Below, one piece after another: positions 1-8,307 of a stretch of 64,000 bases of DNA. This DNA is from Marivivens sp. GTDB taxonomy: Bacteria; Pseudomonadota; Alphaproteobacteria; Rhodobacterales; Rhodobacteraceae. The notes under the pieces are model-generated. The model saw only the letters and a list, made by a program, of their open reading frames with translations. It made no database searches and had not been told where the DNA came from. How positions within the stretch are numbered: the stretch's first letter is position 1; each line of letters begins with the position of its first letter. Location: assembly GCA_024642115.1 (NCBI GenBank), contig JAHEBU010000001.1:496001-560000 (forward strand). Reading direction: 5' to 3'. Both the position numbers and the translations under genes were made by a program.

Positions 1-1638
1 TGCGCCCACGAAGGGTCGGGCGGCATGATGGCGGACGGATACACCCGGGCATCCGGCAAAATGAGCATGATGATCGCCCAGAACGGCCCCGGCATCACCA
101 ACTTTGTCACCGCCGTCAAAACGGCCTATTGGAACCACACGCCGTTGTTGCTGGTGACCCCACAGGCCGCCAACAAGACGATCGGCATGGGCGGTTTCCA
201 AGAGGTCGAACAAATGAAGTTGTTCGAGGATATGGTTGCCTATCAGGAAGAGGTGCGCGACCCGTCCCGCGTGGCCGAAGTGCTCAACCGCGTCATCCTC
301 AACGCCAAGCGCGCCAGTGCCCCCGCCCAGATCAACATGCCCCGCGATTACTGGACGCAAGTGATCGACATCGACCTGCCCGCGATGGTCGAATTCGAAC
401 GCCCGTCGGGCGGCGAAGAGGCGATCCAGCATGCCGCCGACCTGCTGTCATCCGCCAAATTCCCGGTGATCCTGAACGGCGCGGGGGTGGTGTTGGCGGG
501 CGCCATCCCCGCCTCGATGGATCTGGCCGAGCGGCTGGATGCCCCTGTCTGCGTGGGCTACCAGCACAACGATGCCTTTCCCGGCTCGCATCCCCTTTTT
601 GCGGGCCCTTTGGGCTATAACGGGTCCAAGGCCGGGATGGAGTTGATCCGGCAGGCCGATGTGGTTCTGTGTCTTGGCACACGGCTCAACCCGTTCTCGA
701 CCCTGCCGGGTTATGGACTCGACTACTGGCCCAGGGACGCCAAGATCATTCAGGTCGATATCAACCCCGACCGGATTGGCCTGACAAAGCGGGTCAGCGT
801 CGGCATTGTCGGCGATGCAAGGAAGGTGGCCGAGGCAATCCTCAGACGCCTCACGGCCAGCGCGGGGGACACCGACCGCGCTGCCCGCAAGGCGACCATC
901 GCCCAGACCAAATCTACTTGGGCGCAGCAACTGTCGTCGATGGACCACGAGGATGACGACCCCGGCACCAGCTGGAACGACCGCGCCCGCAAGGCCAAGC
1001 CTGACTGGATGAGCCCCCGAATGGCCTGGCGGGCGATCCAGTCGGCCTTGCCCCGCGACGCCATCATCAGCAGCGACATCGGCAACAACTGCGCCATCGG
1101 CAACGCCTATCCGACGTTCGAGACGGGCCGCAAATATCTGGCTCCCGGCCTGTTCGGCCCCTGCGGCTACGGCTTGCCGTCGATCATCGGGGCAAAGATC
1201 GGCTGCCCCGATACCCCCGTTGTCGGCTTTGCAGGTGACGGCGCCTTTGGAATCGCCGTGACCGAATTGACCGCAATCGGTCGGCCAGAGTGGCCGGCGA
1301 TCACCATGGTCGTATTCCGGAATTATCAGTGGGGCGCTGAAAAGCGGAATTCGACCCTGTGGTATGACGACAATTTCGTCGGCACCGAACTGGACGAAGG
1401 GGTCAGCTACGCCGGCATCGCCCGTGCCTGCGGATTGCAGGGCGTGCAGGCGAAAACCATGGACGAGTTGAAAGAGGCGCTGACCAAAGCCATCGCCGAT
1501 CAGAAGGCGGGAAAGACCACGCTGATCGAAGCTCTCATCAACCAGGAACTGGGCGAACCGTTCCGCCGCGATGCCATGAAAAAGCCCGTCGCGGTGGCAG
1601 GCATCGACCCGGCGGATATGCGCAAACAGATGGCATGA
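1..1638 (+). CDS. xsc: Sulfoacetaldehyde acetyltransferase, 5'-truncated by the window edge
   Basis: ThDP-dependent enzyme that converts sulfoacetaldehyde plus phosphate to acetyl phosphate and sulfite, the desulfonation step of taurine, isethionate and sulfoacetate breakdown. The frame is open from base 1 and already reads AHEGSGG before the first ATG at 25, so that ATG is internal; about 545 residues are present and roughly 50 N-terminal ones are missing. The ThDP fold is seen as GDGAFGIAVTEL followed by FRNYQWGAEKRN, and the C-terminus GEPFRRDAMKKPV is typical of Xsc. A sulfite exporter gene follows, then acetyl-phosphate enzymes and a sulfite dehydrogenase, which all fit its two products. 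Other ThDP enzymes (acetolactate synthase type) are possible in principle but fit worse. Confidence 0.95.
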   Translation, partial: CAHEGSGGMMADGYTRASGKMSMMIAQNGPGITNFVTAVKTAYWNHTPLLLVTPQAANKTIGMGGFQEVEQMKLFEDMVAYQEEVRDPSRVAEVLNRVILNAKRASAPAQINMPRDYWTQVIDIDLPAMVEFERPSGGEEAIQHAADLLSSAKFPVILNGAGVVLAGAIPASMDLAERLDAPVCVGYQHNDAFPGSHPLFAGPLGYNGSKAGMELIRQADVVLCLGTRLNPFSTLPGYGLDYWPRDAKIIQVDINPDRIGLTKRVSVGIVGDARKVAEAILRRLTASAGDTDRAARKATIAQTKSTWAQQLSSMDHEDDDPGTSWNDRARKAKPDWMSPRMAWRAIQSALPRDAIISSDIGNNCAIGNAYPTFETGRKYLAPGLFGPCGYGLPSIIGAKIGCPDTPVVGFAGDGAFGIAVTELTAIGRPEWPAITMVVFRNYQWGAEKRNSTLWYDDNFVGTELDEGVSYAGIARACGLQGVQAKTMDELKEALTKAIADQKAGKTTLIEALINQELGEPFRRDAMKKPVAVAGIDPADMRKQMA

Positions 1639-1670
1639 GCCCTATCCCCTGCCTTTGTGCCACAAATATC

Positions 1671-1699
1671 CCGGGGGGTCCGGGGGGCTGGCCCCCCGG
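1671..1699. repeat. REP-like GC-rich palindrome between xsc and the exporter gene
   Basis: A run of G-rich and C-rich blocks ending in a perfect stem: CCGGGGGG at 1680-1687, loop CTGG, CCCCCCGG at 1692-1699. The preceding ATATCCCGGGGGGTCC repeats the same words. Elements of this look are common between genes in Rhodobacteraceae (from memory, not searched here). It sits inside the operon with no T-tract, so it is more likely an extragenic palindrome or mRNA-processing hairpin than a full terminator. Confidence 0.6.
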
Positions 1700-1711
1700 C
1701 CACCGCCACGG

Positions 1712-2452
1712 GTGATTCCGTTCGGTCTCAGCCTTGGCGCGGCTCTCTGGCTCGCTCTCGCCTTGTTCGTGGCAGCCTTTGTGAGGGGCTACTCGGGCTT
1801 TGGATTTGCCGCGCTTGCGGTGTCCGGGGCGGGCCTTGTGACAAATCCGTTGAACGTGGTGCCAGTGGTGATCTTGTCCGACATCGTTCTTACCGCCCAG
1901 CAGGCGCGGGGTATCCGGGCGGCGATAGATTGGCCGCGGGTCGGCTATCTGCTGGCCGGGGCAGTTCCGGGCGTGCCGCTGGGCGTTTGGGCTATGTCGG
2001 TTGTACCCCCTGACGCAGCGCGGGCACTCATTTCTGTCTATGTGCTTGTGATGTGCGCAGCTCTCTGGTCAGGTTGGCAGATCCGCAAAACCGGCCCTGC
2101 GGCGCATATGGGAACCGGGGTTGTCTCGGGGCTTGCCAACGGCGCTGCCGTGGGTGGTTTGCCGGTCGCGGTGTTCTTTGCCGCGCAATCGCTGCCTGCC
2201 GCCACGTTCCGTGCAACCCTGATTGCCTATTTCACCCTGCTGGACCTCTGGACGCTGCCAAATATTGGCTTGCACGGCATGATCACTGTTTCTACCGCTG
2301 TTGCGACCCTGATCTACCTGCCGGTTATGGTTATCGGAGTCTGGGCCGGGTCGCGCCACTTTCTGTCAGCAAATCCCCAAAACTTTCGTCGGTTCGCCAT
2401 TCTCCTTCTGGCAGTCCTCGCAACGCTTGGCCTCGGGAAATCCCTGCTATGA
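1712..2452 (+). CDS. TauE/SafE-family sulfite/organosulfonate exporter
   Basis: Integral membrane protein of the TSUP (TauE/SafE) family, about 246 residues, with roughly seven to eight hydrophobic helices and the N-terminal family pattern FVRGYSGFGFAALAVSG. Placed directly after xsc, it most likely exports the sulfite released by Xsc. I chose the GTG at 1712 because the open frame from the ATG at 1655 runs through the GC-rich palindrome and gives an implausible Gly/Pro-rich leader; there is no strong Shine-Dalgarno, so the start is uncertain. Its stop overlaps the next start (ATGA at 2449-2452), so the two are translationally coupled. Confidence 0.85.
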   Translation: MIPFGLSLGAALWLALALFVAAFVRGYSGFGFAALAVSGAGLVTNPLNVVPVVILSDIVLTAQQARGIRAAIDWPRVGYLLAGAVPGVPLGVWAMSVVPPDAARALISVYVLVMCAALWSGWQIRKTGPAAHMGTGVVSGLANGAAVGGLPVAVFFAAQSLPAATFRATLIAYFTLLDLWTLPNIGLHGMITVSTAVATLIYLPVMVIGVWAGSRHFLSANPQNFRRFAILLLAVLATLGLGKSLL

Positions 2453-3381
2453 CCTATCCTTTTGTGTCCCCGCTTACCCCGCACTGTCCACAAAGCCTGC
2501 TGGCCCGGGCCCGGTCCTGCCCGCCGCCCCGGGTCGCCCTTGTCAATGCGGGGGCGGCGATTCCTTTACAGGGGCTACGCGAGGCGGTCGATCTGGGACT
2601 GGCCGAGCCGGTGCTGATCGGCGACCGGGCCAAGATCGTTGCCGCTGCCGACCAGATCGGCTGGGATATTGCCGGCATAAGGCTGATCCACGCGCCTGCC
2701 GAAGCGGCCGCCCCCGAAGCGGCCCGGCTGGCCCGCGAGGGCGAGGTCGATGCGATCATGAAGGGGCAGATCCACACGTCGGTCTTTTTGGGCGGGCTGT
2801 TGCCTTCGGCCGCGGGGCTAAGGGACAAGGCGACCCGCTGCGCCCATGTGTTTCACATTACCATGCCCGACTCGGATCGCCCGCTTTTGCTGACGGATGC
2901 AGCCCTGAACGTCGCCCCGGATGTGGCCACCCGAAAGGCTGGTCTGACACATGCTGTCCGTCTTGCACAATCGCTGGGCATAGCCAGCCCCAAGGCAGCC
3001 CTGCTGGACGCGACCGAGGACCCGATTCCGTCAATCCCATCCACCTACGAGGCCGCCGAGATTGCGCAATGGGCTGCAACCGCCCTGCCGGATGCCATCG
3101 TCGAAGGTCCAATGGCCATGGACCTGATCCTGTCAAGCGAGGCGGCGCTCGCGAAAGCCTACGTCTCGCAAGTCGCCGGCGACGCGGACATCATTGTGGT
3201 TCCGGAAATCACCACCGGAAATGCCCTGTTCAAGCTGATGGTTCTGGGCATGGGGGCCTGCGCCGGCGGATTGGTCATGGGCGCCAAGGTGCCGATCCTG
3301 CTCACCTCGCGCAGTCAGCAGGCGCCCGACCGGATCGCCTCGGCTGCCCTGGGTGCCATCGTCGCGGGGATGGGCCGATGA
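2449..3381 (+). CDS. Phosphate acetyl/butyryltransferase family protein
   Basis: PTA/PTB-family acyl-CoA:phosphate acyltransferase of 310 residues. Family motifs include EVDAIMKGQIHTSVFLGGLL near residue 100, VEGPMAMDLI near 220 and ITTGNALFKLM near 265. It resembles the PTB-like transferase domain rather than classical Pta. It starts in an ATGA overlap with the exporter gene and ends in an ATGA overlap with ackA, so it belongs to the xsc operon. Role inferred: interconversion of the acetyl phosphate from Xsc with acetyl-CoA. A second, canonical Pta is encoded on the opposite strand just downstream, so this copy may prefer another acyl group; the sequence alone does not decide. Confidence 0.85.
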   Translation: MTYPFVSPLTPHCPQSLLARARSCPPPRVALVNAGAAIPLQGLREAVDLGLAEPVLIGDRAKIVAAADQIGWDIAGIRLIHAPAEAAAPEAARLAREGEVDAIMKGQIHTSVFLGGLLPSAAGLRDKATRCAHVFHITMPDSDRPLLLTDAALNVAPDVATRKAGLTHAVRLAQSLGIASPKAALLDATEDPIPSIPSTYEAAEIAQWAATALPDAIVEGPMAMDLILSSEAALAKAYVSQVAGDADIIVVPEITTGNALFKLMVLGMGACAGGLVMGAKVPILLTSRSQQAPDRIASAALGAIVAGMGR

Positions 3382-4463
3382 TCCTTGTCCTCAACGCCGG
3401 GTCGTCATCGGTCAAGGTGGCCGTATTCGACCTTGATCTGACGCAGCGGGCGACAGCGATGGTATCGGCCATTGGTGGCGCAGGCAAATTGACCGTCGAT
3501 GGGCAAAGCGCGCCCAACACCAGCCGCGACCATGCCGATGCGATTCGACAGATTCTGGTGGCCTTCGATCAATCCGGATTCGGGACAGACCAAATGGCCG
3601 CCGCCGGTCACAGGGTCGTCCACGGGGGCGCAACCTTGACTGAACCGGTACGGATCACGCCCCCTATCGAAGCCGAGATCACCGCCTGTGTCCCCCTGGC
3701 CCCGCTGCACAACCCGCCAGCATTGGCGGGCATCGCGGCGATCCGGGGATTGGCCCCCGACCTTCCGCAATACGCCAGCTTTGACACCGCCTTTCATGCA
3801 GGCCAATCCGCCGTCGCCACGACCTATGCCCTGCCCGAAGCGATCCGTGACCGGGGCATCCGGCGATATGGTTTTCATGGGCTGAGCTATGCCGGACTGA
3901 TCCGGCAGATCGACCCGCTGCCTTCCCGCCTGCTAGCGTTGCATCTGGGGGCAGGCGTCAGTCTTTGCGGCATCCACGACGGGCGGTCTGTGGCAACATC
4001 GATGGGATATTCTCCGTTGTCTGGTCCGATAATGGCCACCCGCCCCGGCGACATTGATGCCGCCGCGGTTCTGCGGCTGGCGCAAGAGGACGGAATTTCA
4101 GCGACGCTGACCTTACTCAACCAGAAATCGGGCCTGTTGGGACTGGCGGGCAGCGCCGACATGCGCACCCTGCTCGCAGATACAGGAGAAAGGGCCGCCT
4201 TTGCCGTCGATCATTTCTGTTATTGGGCCGCCCGGCACGCCGGGTCATTGATTGCGGCGATGGGCGGAATTGATGCCGTGGCGTTCACCGGCGGGATTGG
4301 CGAAAACAGCCCGATGATCCGTGACCGAATCATGGCACATCTGAAGTGGCTCGGCCCCCTGCCCGTTCATGTGATCCCTGCCCGCGAGGAACATGAAATC
4401 GCTCGTGATGTTCTGCGGCTTAGCCGCCAGCCCCCAAAGCAATCGTCAGGAGCGTCGACTTGA
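3378..4463 (+). CDS. ackA: Acetate kinase
   Basis: Acetokinase-family enzyme converting acetyl phosphate and ADP to acetate and ATP, or the reverse. Seen: ILVLNAGSSSVKV at the N-terminus, AAGHRVVHGGA, SFDTAFH, RRYGFHGLSY, TSMGYSPLSGP followed by TRPGDID, and VAFTGGIGENSPMIRDR near the C-terminus. At 361 residues it is somewhat shorter than the usual 390-400. The common HLGNGAS segment reads HLGAGVS here. It is the last gene of the xsc operon and would let acetyl phosphate from sulfonates yield ATP. Its 3' end overlaps the convergent pta gene by 44 bases. Confidence 0.9.
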   Translation: MILVLNAGSSSVKVAVFDLDLTQRATAMVSAIGGAGKLTVDGQSAPNTSRDHADAIRQILVAFDQSGFGTDQMAAAGHRVVHGGATLTEPVRITPPIEAEITACVPLAPLHNPPALAGIAAIRGLAPDLPQYASFDTAFHAGQSAVATTYALPEAIRDRGIRRYGFHGLSYAGLIRQIDPLPSRLLALHLGAGVSLCGIHDGRSVATSMGYSPLSGPIMATRPGDIDAAAVLRLAQEDGISATLTLLNQKSGLLGLAGSADMRTLLADTGERAAFAVDHFCYWAARHAGSLIAAMGGIDAVAFTGGIGENSPMIRDRIMAHLKWLGPLPVHVIPAREEHEIARDVLRLSRQPPKQSSGAST

Positions 4464-5280
4464 CGATATCGTCCACGCTGGCCCCACGGCTCAGGTCACA
4501 GACGGGGGCCGCGAACCCTTGCAGGATCGGACCCAGCGCCTGCGCCCCGGCCAGTTGCTGCGCAAGCTTGTACGCGATGTTGCCTGCGTCGAGCGACGGA
4601 AAGATCAGGACATTGGCGTTACCCGCGTCGATCCCTTTACGGGTAGCGATGACAGGATCCAGCGCGGCGTCGGCCTGGATCGGACCGGTAAATCCGGTGG
4701 ACTCTGCGGCTGCGCGCACCGCATCGACCGTGGACCCTGTTCCGCTGGTGCCAGTGGAAAACGACAGCAGCGCCACGCGGGGCGGCCCGATCAACGCAGC
4801 ACATGACCTAGCAGAGGCGCGGGCGATGGCGGCAATCCCGACTGCGTCCGGCGACAGGTTGAGCGCACAGTCGGCCCAGATCATGTCGCGCCCGTCAGGA
4901 AAGCGCATAAGGAAGAAGGATGAGGGCAGCGTGACACCATCGGCCAAGCCGATGGCCAGACCTGCGGCCTCGATCACCTTGCGGGTGGGCGTCGCAACCC
5001 CTGCAACCACGGCATCGGCCTGCCCCGCCGCGACCATTGCCGCCGCCCGGATCAGCGGCTTTTGCAGCATCCGCCGGGCGAGCGTCTCCGTGATGTCTCG
5101 ACGGGACACCAGACAGTCGATCAGCAAAGCGGACGTGTCGGCAACGGTCACAGGCTGCGCCAGCCCTTCGGTCCCTAGTCGGCACATCGCGGCGGCGATC
5201 CTTGGATCATCCGCTTCGGGAAAGACGACGCGGGCCTGCCGTTTGCGTGCGACATCCATCGCCCGGTCCAATACTGTCAT
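4420..5280 (-). CDS. pta: Phosphate acetyltransferase, short form
   Basis: Transfers acetyl from acetyl phosphate to CoA. The C-terminal signature GPILQGFAAPVCDLSRGAS followed by VDDIV is canonical, as are LLSFSTGTSGTGS and FPSLDAGNIAYKLAQQ. It is 286 residues, at the short end for a stand-alone PTA domain (usually about 320-330), with no N-terminal regulatory domain. It runs toward ackA and overlaps it by 44 bases. The ATG is at 5280. Pta next to xsc is the usual arrangement for sulfonate users; here it lies on the opposite strand and a PTB-like enzyme occupies the operon position. Confidence 0.9.
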   Translation of the reverse strand: MTVLDRAMDVARKRQARVVFPEADDPRIAAAMCRLGTEGLAQPVTVADTSALLIDCLVSRRDITETLARRMLQKPLIRAAAMVAAGQADAVVAGVATPTRKVIEAAGLAIGLADGVTLPSSFFLMRFPDGRDMIWADCALNLSPDAVGIAAIARASARSCAALIGPPRVALLSFSTGTSGTGSTVDAVRAAAESTGFTGPIQADAALDPVIATRKGIDAGNANVLIFPSLDAGNIAYKLAQQLAGAQALGPILQGFAAPVCDLSRGASVDDIVKSTLLTIALGAGG

Positions 5281-5310
5281 GGCCTACCCCCGTCCCGTAG
5301 TGAAGGGCAG

Positions 5311-5327
5311 TTTCAGCTTTGCTGAAA
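5311..5327. repeat. Perfect small stem-loop in the pta-soeA spacer
   Basis: TTTCAGC, loop TTT, GCTGAAA: a 7-bp perfect stem in the 123-base divergent spacer between pta and soeA. It lacks a T-run and lies about 75 bases upstream of soeA. It may be an extragenic palindrome or affect the leader of either gene. I could not identify convincing -35/-10 boxes in this spacer. Confidence 0.4.
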
Positions 5328-5403
5328 ACCCCGTCCTCCCTCTACCCTTTCCCCATGTCTTGGGTCTAGGTTCCACCGACACAACACAGGCGCAACCTGG
5401 CAC

Positions 5404-8232
5404 ATGAGTTTCGTTCAACCGACCCTCGACACATCGCCCAAGGTCTCGGACGAAATCCGCAAGACCACCTGCTACATGTGCGCCTGTCGCTGCGGGATCA
5501 ACGTGCACCTCAAGGGCGGCAAGGTCTCCTATATCGAGGGCAACCGCGACCATCCGATCAACAAGGGGGTGCTCTGCGCCAAGGGATCGGCTGGCATCAT
5601 GCAGCATAACGCCCCATCGCGCTTGCGTGGACCGATGCGCAGGGTGGGTCCGCGCGGGTCGGGCGAGTTCGAACAGATATCATGGGACGAGGCGTTGCAG
5701 ACCGCCGTCGATTGGTTGGCCCCCCTCCGCGAGACGGCCCCCGAAAAGCTGGCGTTCTTTACCGGGCGGGATCAGTCGCAGTCTTTCACGTCGTTCTGGG
5801 CGCAGGCCTATGGTACGCCCAACTATGCCGCGCACGGCGGGTTCTGTTCAGTCAACATGGCTGCGGCGGGTATCTACACGATGGGCGGCGCCTTCTGGGA
5901 ATTTGGCCAGCCTGACTGGGACCATGCCAAGCTGTTCCTGCTGTTTGGCGTGGCCGAAGATCATGACAGCAACCCCATCAAGATGGGCATCGGCAGGCTC
6001 AAGGCGCGCGGGGCCAAGATCATCGGGATCAACCCGATCCGGTCGGGCTATAACGCCGTGGCCGACGATTGGGTGGGGATCACCCCGGGGTCGGACGGGC
6101 TGTTCATCCTGTCGCTGATCCACCTGCTGATGACGGCGGGCAAGGTCGATCTGTCTTACCTTGCGCAGTTCACGAACGCCGCCTGTCTGCTGAACGAAGA
6201 TCCCAAGTCGCCCCAGCATGGTCTGCTCTACAAGGATGAAAACGGCAAGCCGCAGGTCATCGACCGCCGCACCGGCAAACTGGCGCCCTGGGATGGCGAA
6301 GGGGTCGAGCCGGACCTGTCAGGTACATTTCGCCATGCGGGTGTCACCCACCGCCCCGTGTTTCACCTGATGGCCGATCGTTATCTGTCCGACGACTATG
6401 CCCCAGAAAAGGTGGCCGAACGCTGTGGCGTCCCCGCCGAAAAGATCCGGCAGGTTGCCGCCGAAATCGCCCGCACGGCCTTTGACGAGGAAATCCGCCT
6501 GCCTCGCCCATGGACGGATTTCCGGGGCATCCGGCATGCCGAAATGATCGGCAGGCCCGTGGCGATGCATGCCATGCGAGGCATCAGCGCCCATTCCAAC
6601 GGGTTCCAGACCGCCCGCGCCCTGCATACCCTGCAAATCCTGATTGGCGCGGTCGAGACCCCCGGCGGGATGCGTTTCAAGCCCCCCTATCCCAAACCTG
6701 CCACCGCCCATCCCAAACCCCATTGCAAGGTCACGCCGGGCAAGCCGCTGGACGGCCCGCATCTGGGCTATCCGCAGGGGCCGGATGACCTGTGTCTGGA
6801 TGCCGATGGCAAACCCGCGCGCATCGACAAGGCGTTTTCCTGGGAAAACCCGATGTCTGCGCATGGGCTGATGCATATGGTCATCTCGAACGCCCACGCG
6901 GGTGATCCCTACAAGATCGATACGCTGTTCCTGTACATGGCGAACATGTCCTGGAATTCGTCCATGAATACAGGCGGCGTCATGAAGATGCTGACCGATA
7001 CTAATGAGGACGGCGATTATGTCATCCCGCACATTATTTATTCGGATGCCTATAGTTCTGAAATGGTCGCTTATGCCGACCTGATCCTACCCGACACCAC
7101 CTATCTGGAGAGGCACGACTGCATCAGCCTTCTCGACCGTCCGATCTGCGAGGCGGATGGAGCGGCGGATGCGATCCGTTGGCCCGTCGTGCAGCCGGAC
7201 CGGGACGTGCGCGGGTTCCAGTCGGTTCTGTGCGACCTGGGGGCGCGGCTGAACCTGCCGGGGTTCGTTACCGACGACGGCGGCCAGAAATACGCAGACT
7301 ATGCCGACTACATCACCAACCATATCCGCCGACCCGGCATCGGCCCGCTAGCCGGGTGGCGAATGGGCGAGAAGGGTCTGCAAGGCGGACGAGGCACGGC
7401 GAACGAGGCGCAGATCGACAGCTATATCCGCAACGGCGGGTTCTGGATCGAACACGTTCCCGAAAATGCCGCCTATTACAAACCTTTCAGCCGCGAGTAT
7501 CAGGACTGGGCGATCAAGATGGGGTTCTACGACAGCCCGCAACCCTATATCTTTCAACTATATTGCGAACCGCTGCGCCGGTTCCAGTTGGCCGCCGAAG
7601 GGGAAGGGTCACGCCAACCGCCTGACCATTTGCGTGGACGGATCATCGCCACGATGGACCCCCTGCCGATCTGGTATCCGCCGTTCGAGGATGCCTATTC
7701 AGATCCGGCCGAATATCCGATCCATGCTCTGACACAGAGGCCAATGGCGATGTACCATTCATGGGGGTCGCAGAATGCCTGGCTACGCCAGATCCATGGG
7801 CATAACCCATTGTATGTTCCAACAAAGATCTGGGAGGCGAACGGGTTCACGGACGGTGACTGGGCGCGCGTCACCTCGCCCCACGGGTCGATCACTGTCC
7901 CGGTGGCCCATATGGCCGCCCTGAACCCCGATACAGTCTGGACATGGAACGCCATCGGCAAGCGCAAAGGGGCCTGGGCGCTGGATCCCGATGCGCCAGA
8001 AGCGACCAAGGGGTTCCTTCTCAACCATCTGATCCACGAATTGTTGCCGCAACGAGAGGACGGGATGCGCTGGTCGAACTCGGACCCGATCACGGGCCAG
8101 GCCGCGTGGTTTGACCTGCGGGTCAGGATTGAACGGTCTGCCCCGCCCGAAGAAGCACAGCCCGGGTTCCGCGAGATCCGTTCGCCCGTGCCAACTGCAC
8201 CCGATACCCTCGCCTGGAAGGTCGGCCAATGA
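5404..8232 (+). CDS. soeA: Sulfite dehydrogenase, molybdopterin catalytic subunit SoeA
   Basis: Large subunit (942 residues) of a DMSO-reductase-family bis-MGD enzyme. The N-terminal [4Fe-4S] ligands are Cys23, Cys26, Cys30 and Cys58 (CYMCACRC, then GVLCAKG). A Cys in AHGGFCSVN is the probable Mo ligand, as in PsrA/PhsA relatives. There is no twin-arginine signal, so it should act in the cytoplasm, as SoeABC does, unlike periplasmic DMSO or polysulfide reductases. With SoeB and SoeC downstream and xsc upstream, the inferred reaction is oxidation of cytoplasmic sulfite to sulfate with electrons to quinone. No clear ribosome site precedes the ATG. Alternative: another member of the PsrABC/DmsABC group. 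Confidence 0.85.
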   Translation: MSFVQPTLDTSPKVSDEIRKTTCYMCACRCGINVHLKGGKVSYIEGNRDHPINKGVLCAKGSAGIMQHNAPSRLRGPMRRVGPRGSGEFEQISWDEALQTAVDWLAPLRETAPEKLAFFTGRDQSQSFTSFWAQAYGTPNYAAHGGFCSVNMAAAGIYTMGGAFWEFGQPDWDHAKLFLLFGVAEDHDSNPIKMGIGRLKARGAKIIGINPIRSGYNAVADDWVGITPGSDGLFILSLIHLLMTAGKVDLSYLAQFTNAACLLNEDPKSPQHGLLYKDENGKPQVIDRRTGKLAPWDGEGVEPDLSGTFRHAGVTHRPVFHLMADRYLSDDYAPEKVAERCGVPAEKIRQVAAEIARTAFDEEIRLPRPWTDFRGIRHAEMIGRPVAMHAMRGISAHSNGFQTARALHTLQILIGAVETPGGMRFKPPYPKPATAHPKPHCKVTPGKPLDGPHLGYPQGPDDLCLDADGKPARIDKAFSWENPMSAHGLMHMVISNAHAGDPYKIDTLFLYMANMSWNSSMNTGGVMKMLTDTNEDGDYVIPHIIYSDAYSSEMVAYADLILPDTTYLERHDCISLLDRPICEADGAADAIRWPVVQPDRDVRGFQSVLCDLGARLNLPGFVTDDGGQKYADYADYITNHIRRPGIGPLAGWRMGEKGLQGGRGTANEAQIDSYIRNGGFWIEHVPENAAYYKPFSREYQDWAIKMGFYDSPQPYIFQLYCEPLRRFQLAAEGEGSRQPPDHLRGRIIATMDPLPIWYPPFEDAYSDPAEYPIHALTQRPMAMYHSWGSQNAWLRQIHGHNPLYVPTKIWEANGFTDGDWARVTSPHGSITVPVAHMAALNPDTVWTWNAIGKRKGAWALDPDAPEATKGFLLNHLIHELLPQREDGMRWSNSDPITGQAAWFDLRVRIERSAPPEEAQPGFREIRSPVPTAPDTLAWKVGQ

Positions 8233-8238
8233 AGGGGG

Positions 8239-8282
8239 CGATTTCTGCGCAGAAATCGTGGCGGAAAACGCGCGTTTTCCGC
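8239..8282. repeat. Two adjacent perfect palindromes between soeA and soeB
   Basis: A 20-bp perfect palindrome at 8239-8258 (CGATTTCTGC/GCAGAAATCG) and a 22-bp perfect palindrome at 8261-8282 (GCGGAAAACGC/GCGTTTTCCGC), two bases apart, filling most of the 75-base soeA-soeB gap. No T-tract follows. The look is that of a REP-like extragenic element; in RNA each could fold on itself or both could act as a stability or attenuation element within the operon. Confidence 0.7.
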
Positions 8283-8307
8283 GCCCCGGTGGAGGCGGGA
8301 GGACCCC

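Noticed and set aside
4420-5280. pta as a truncated pseudogene because it is short (286 residues)
   Set aside because: The frame is intact, and the N-terminal and C-terminal signatures of the PTA domain are both present; the length is short but compatible with a working enzyme.
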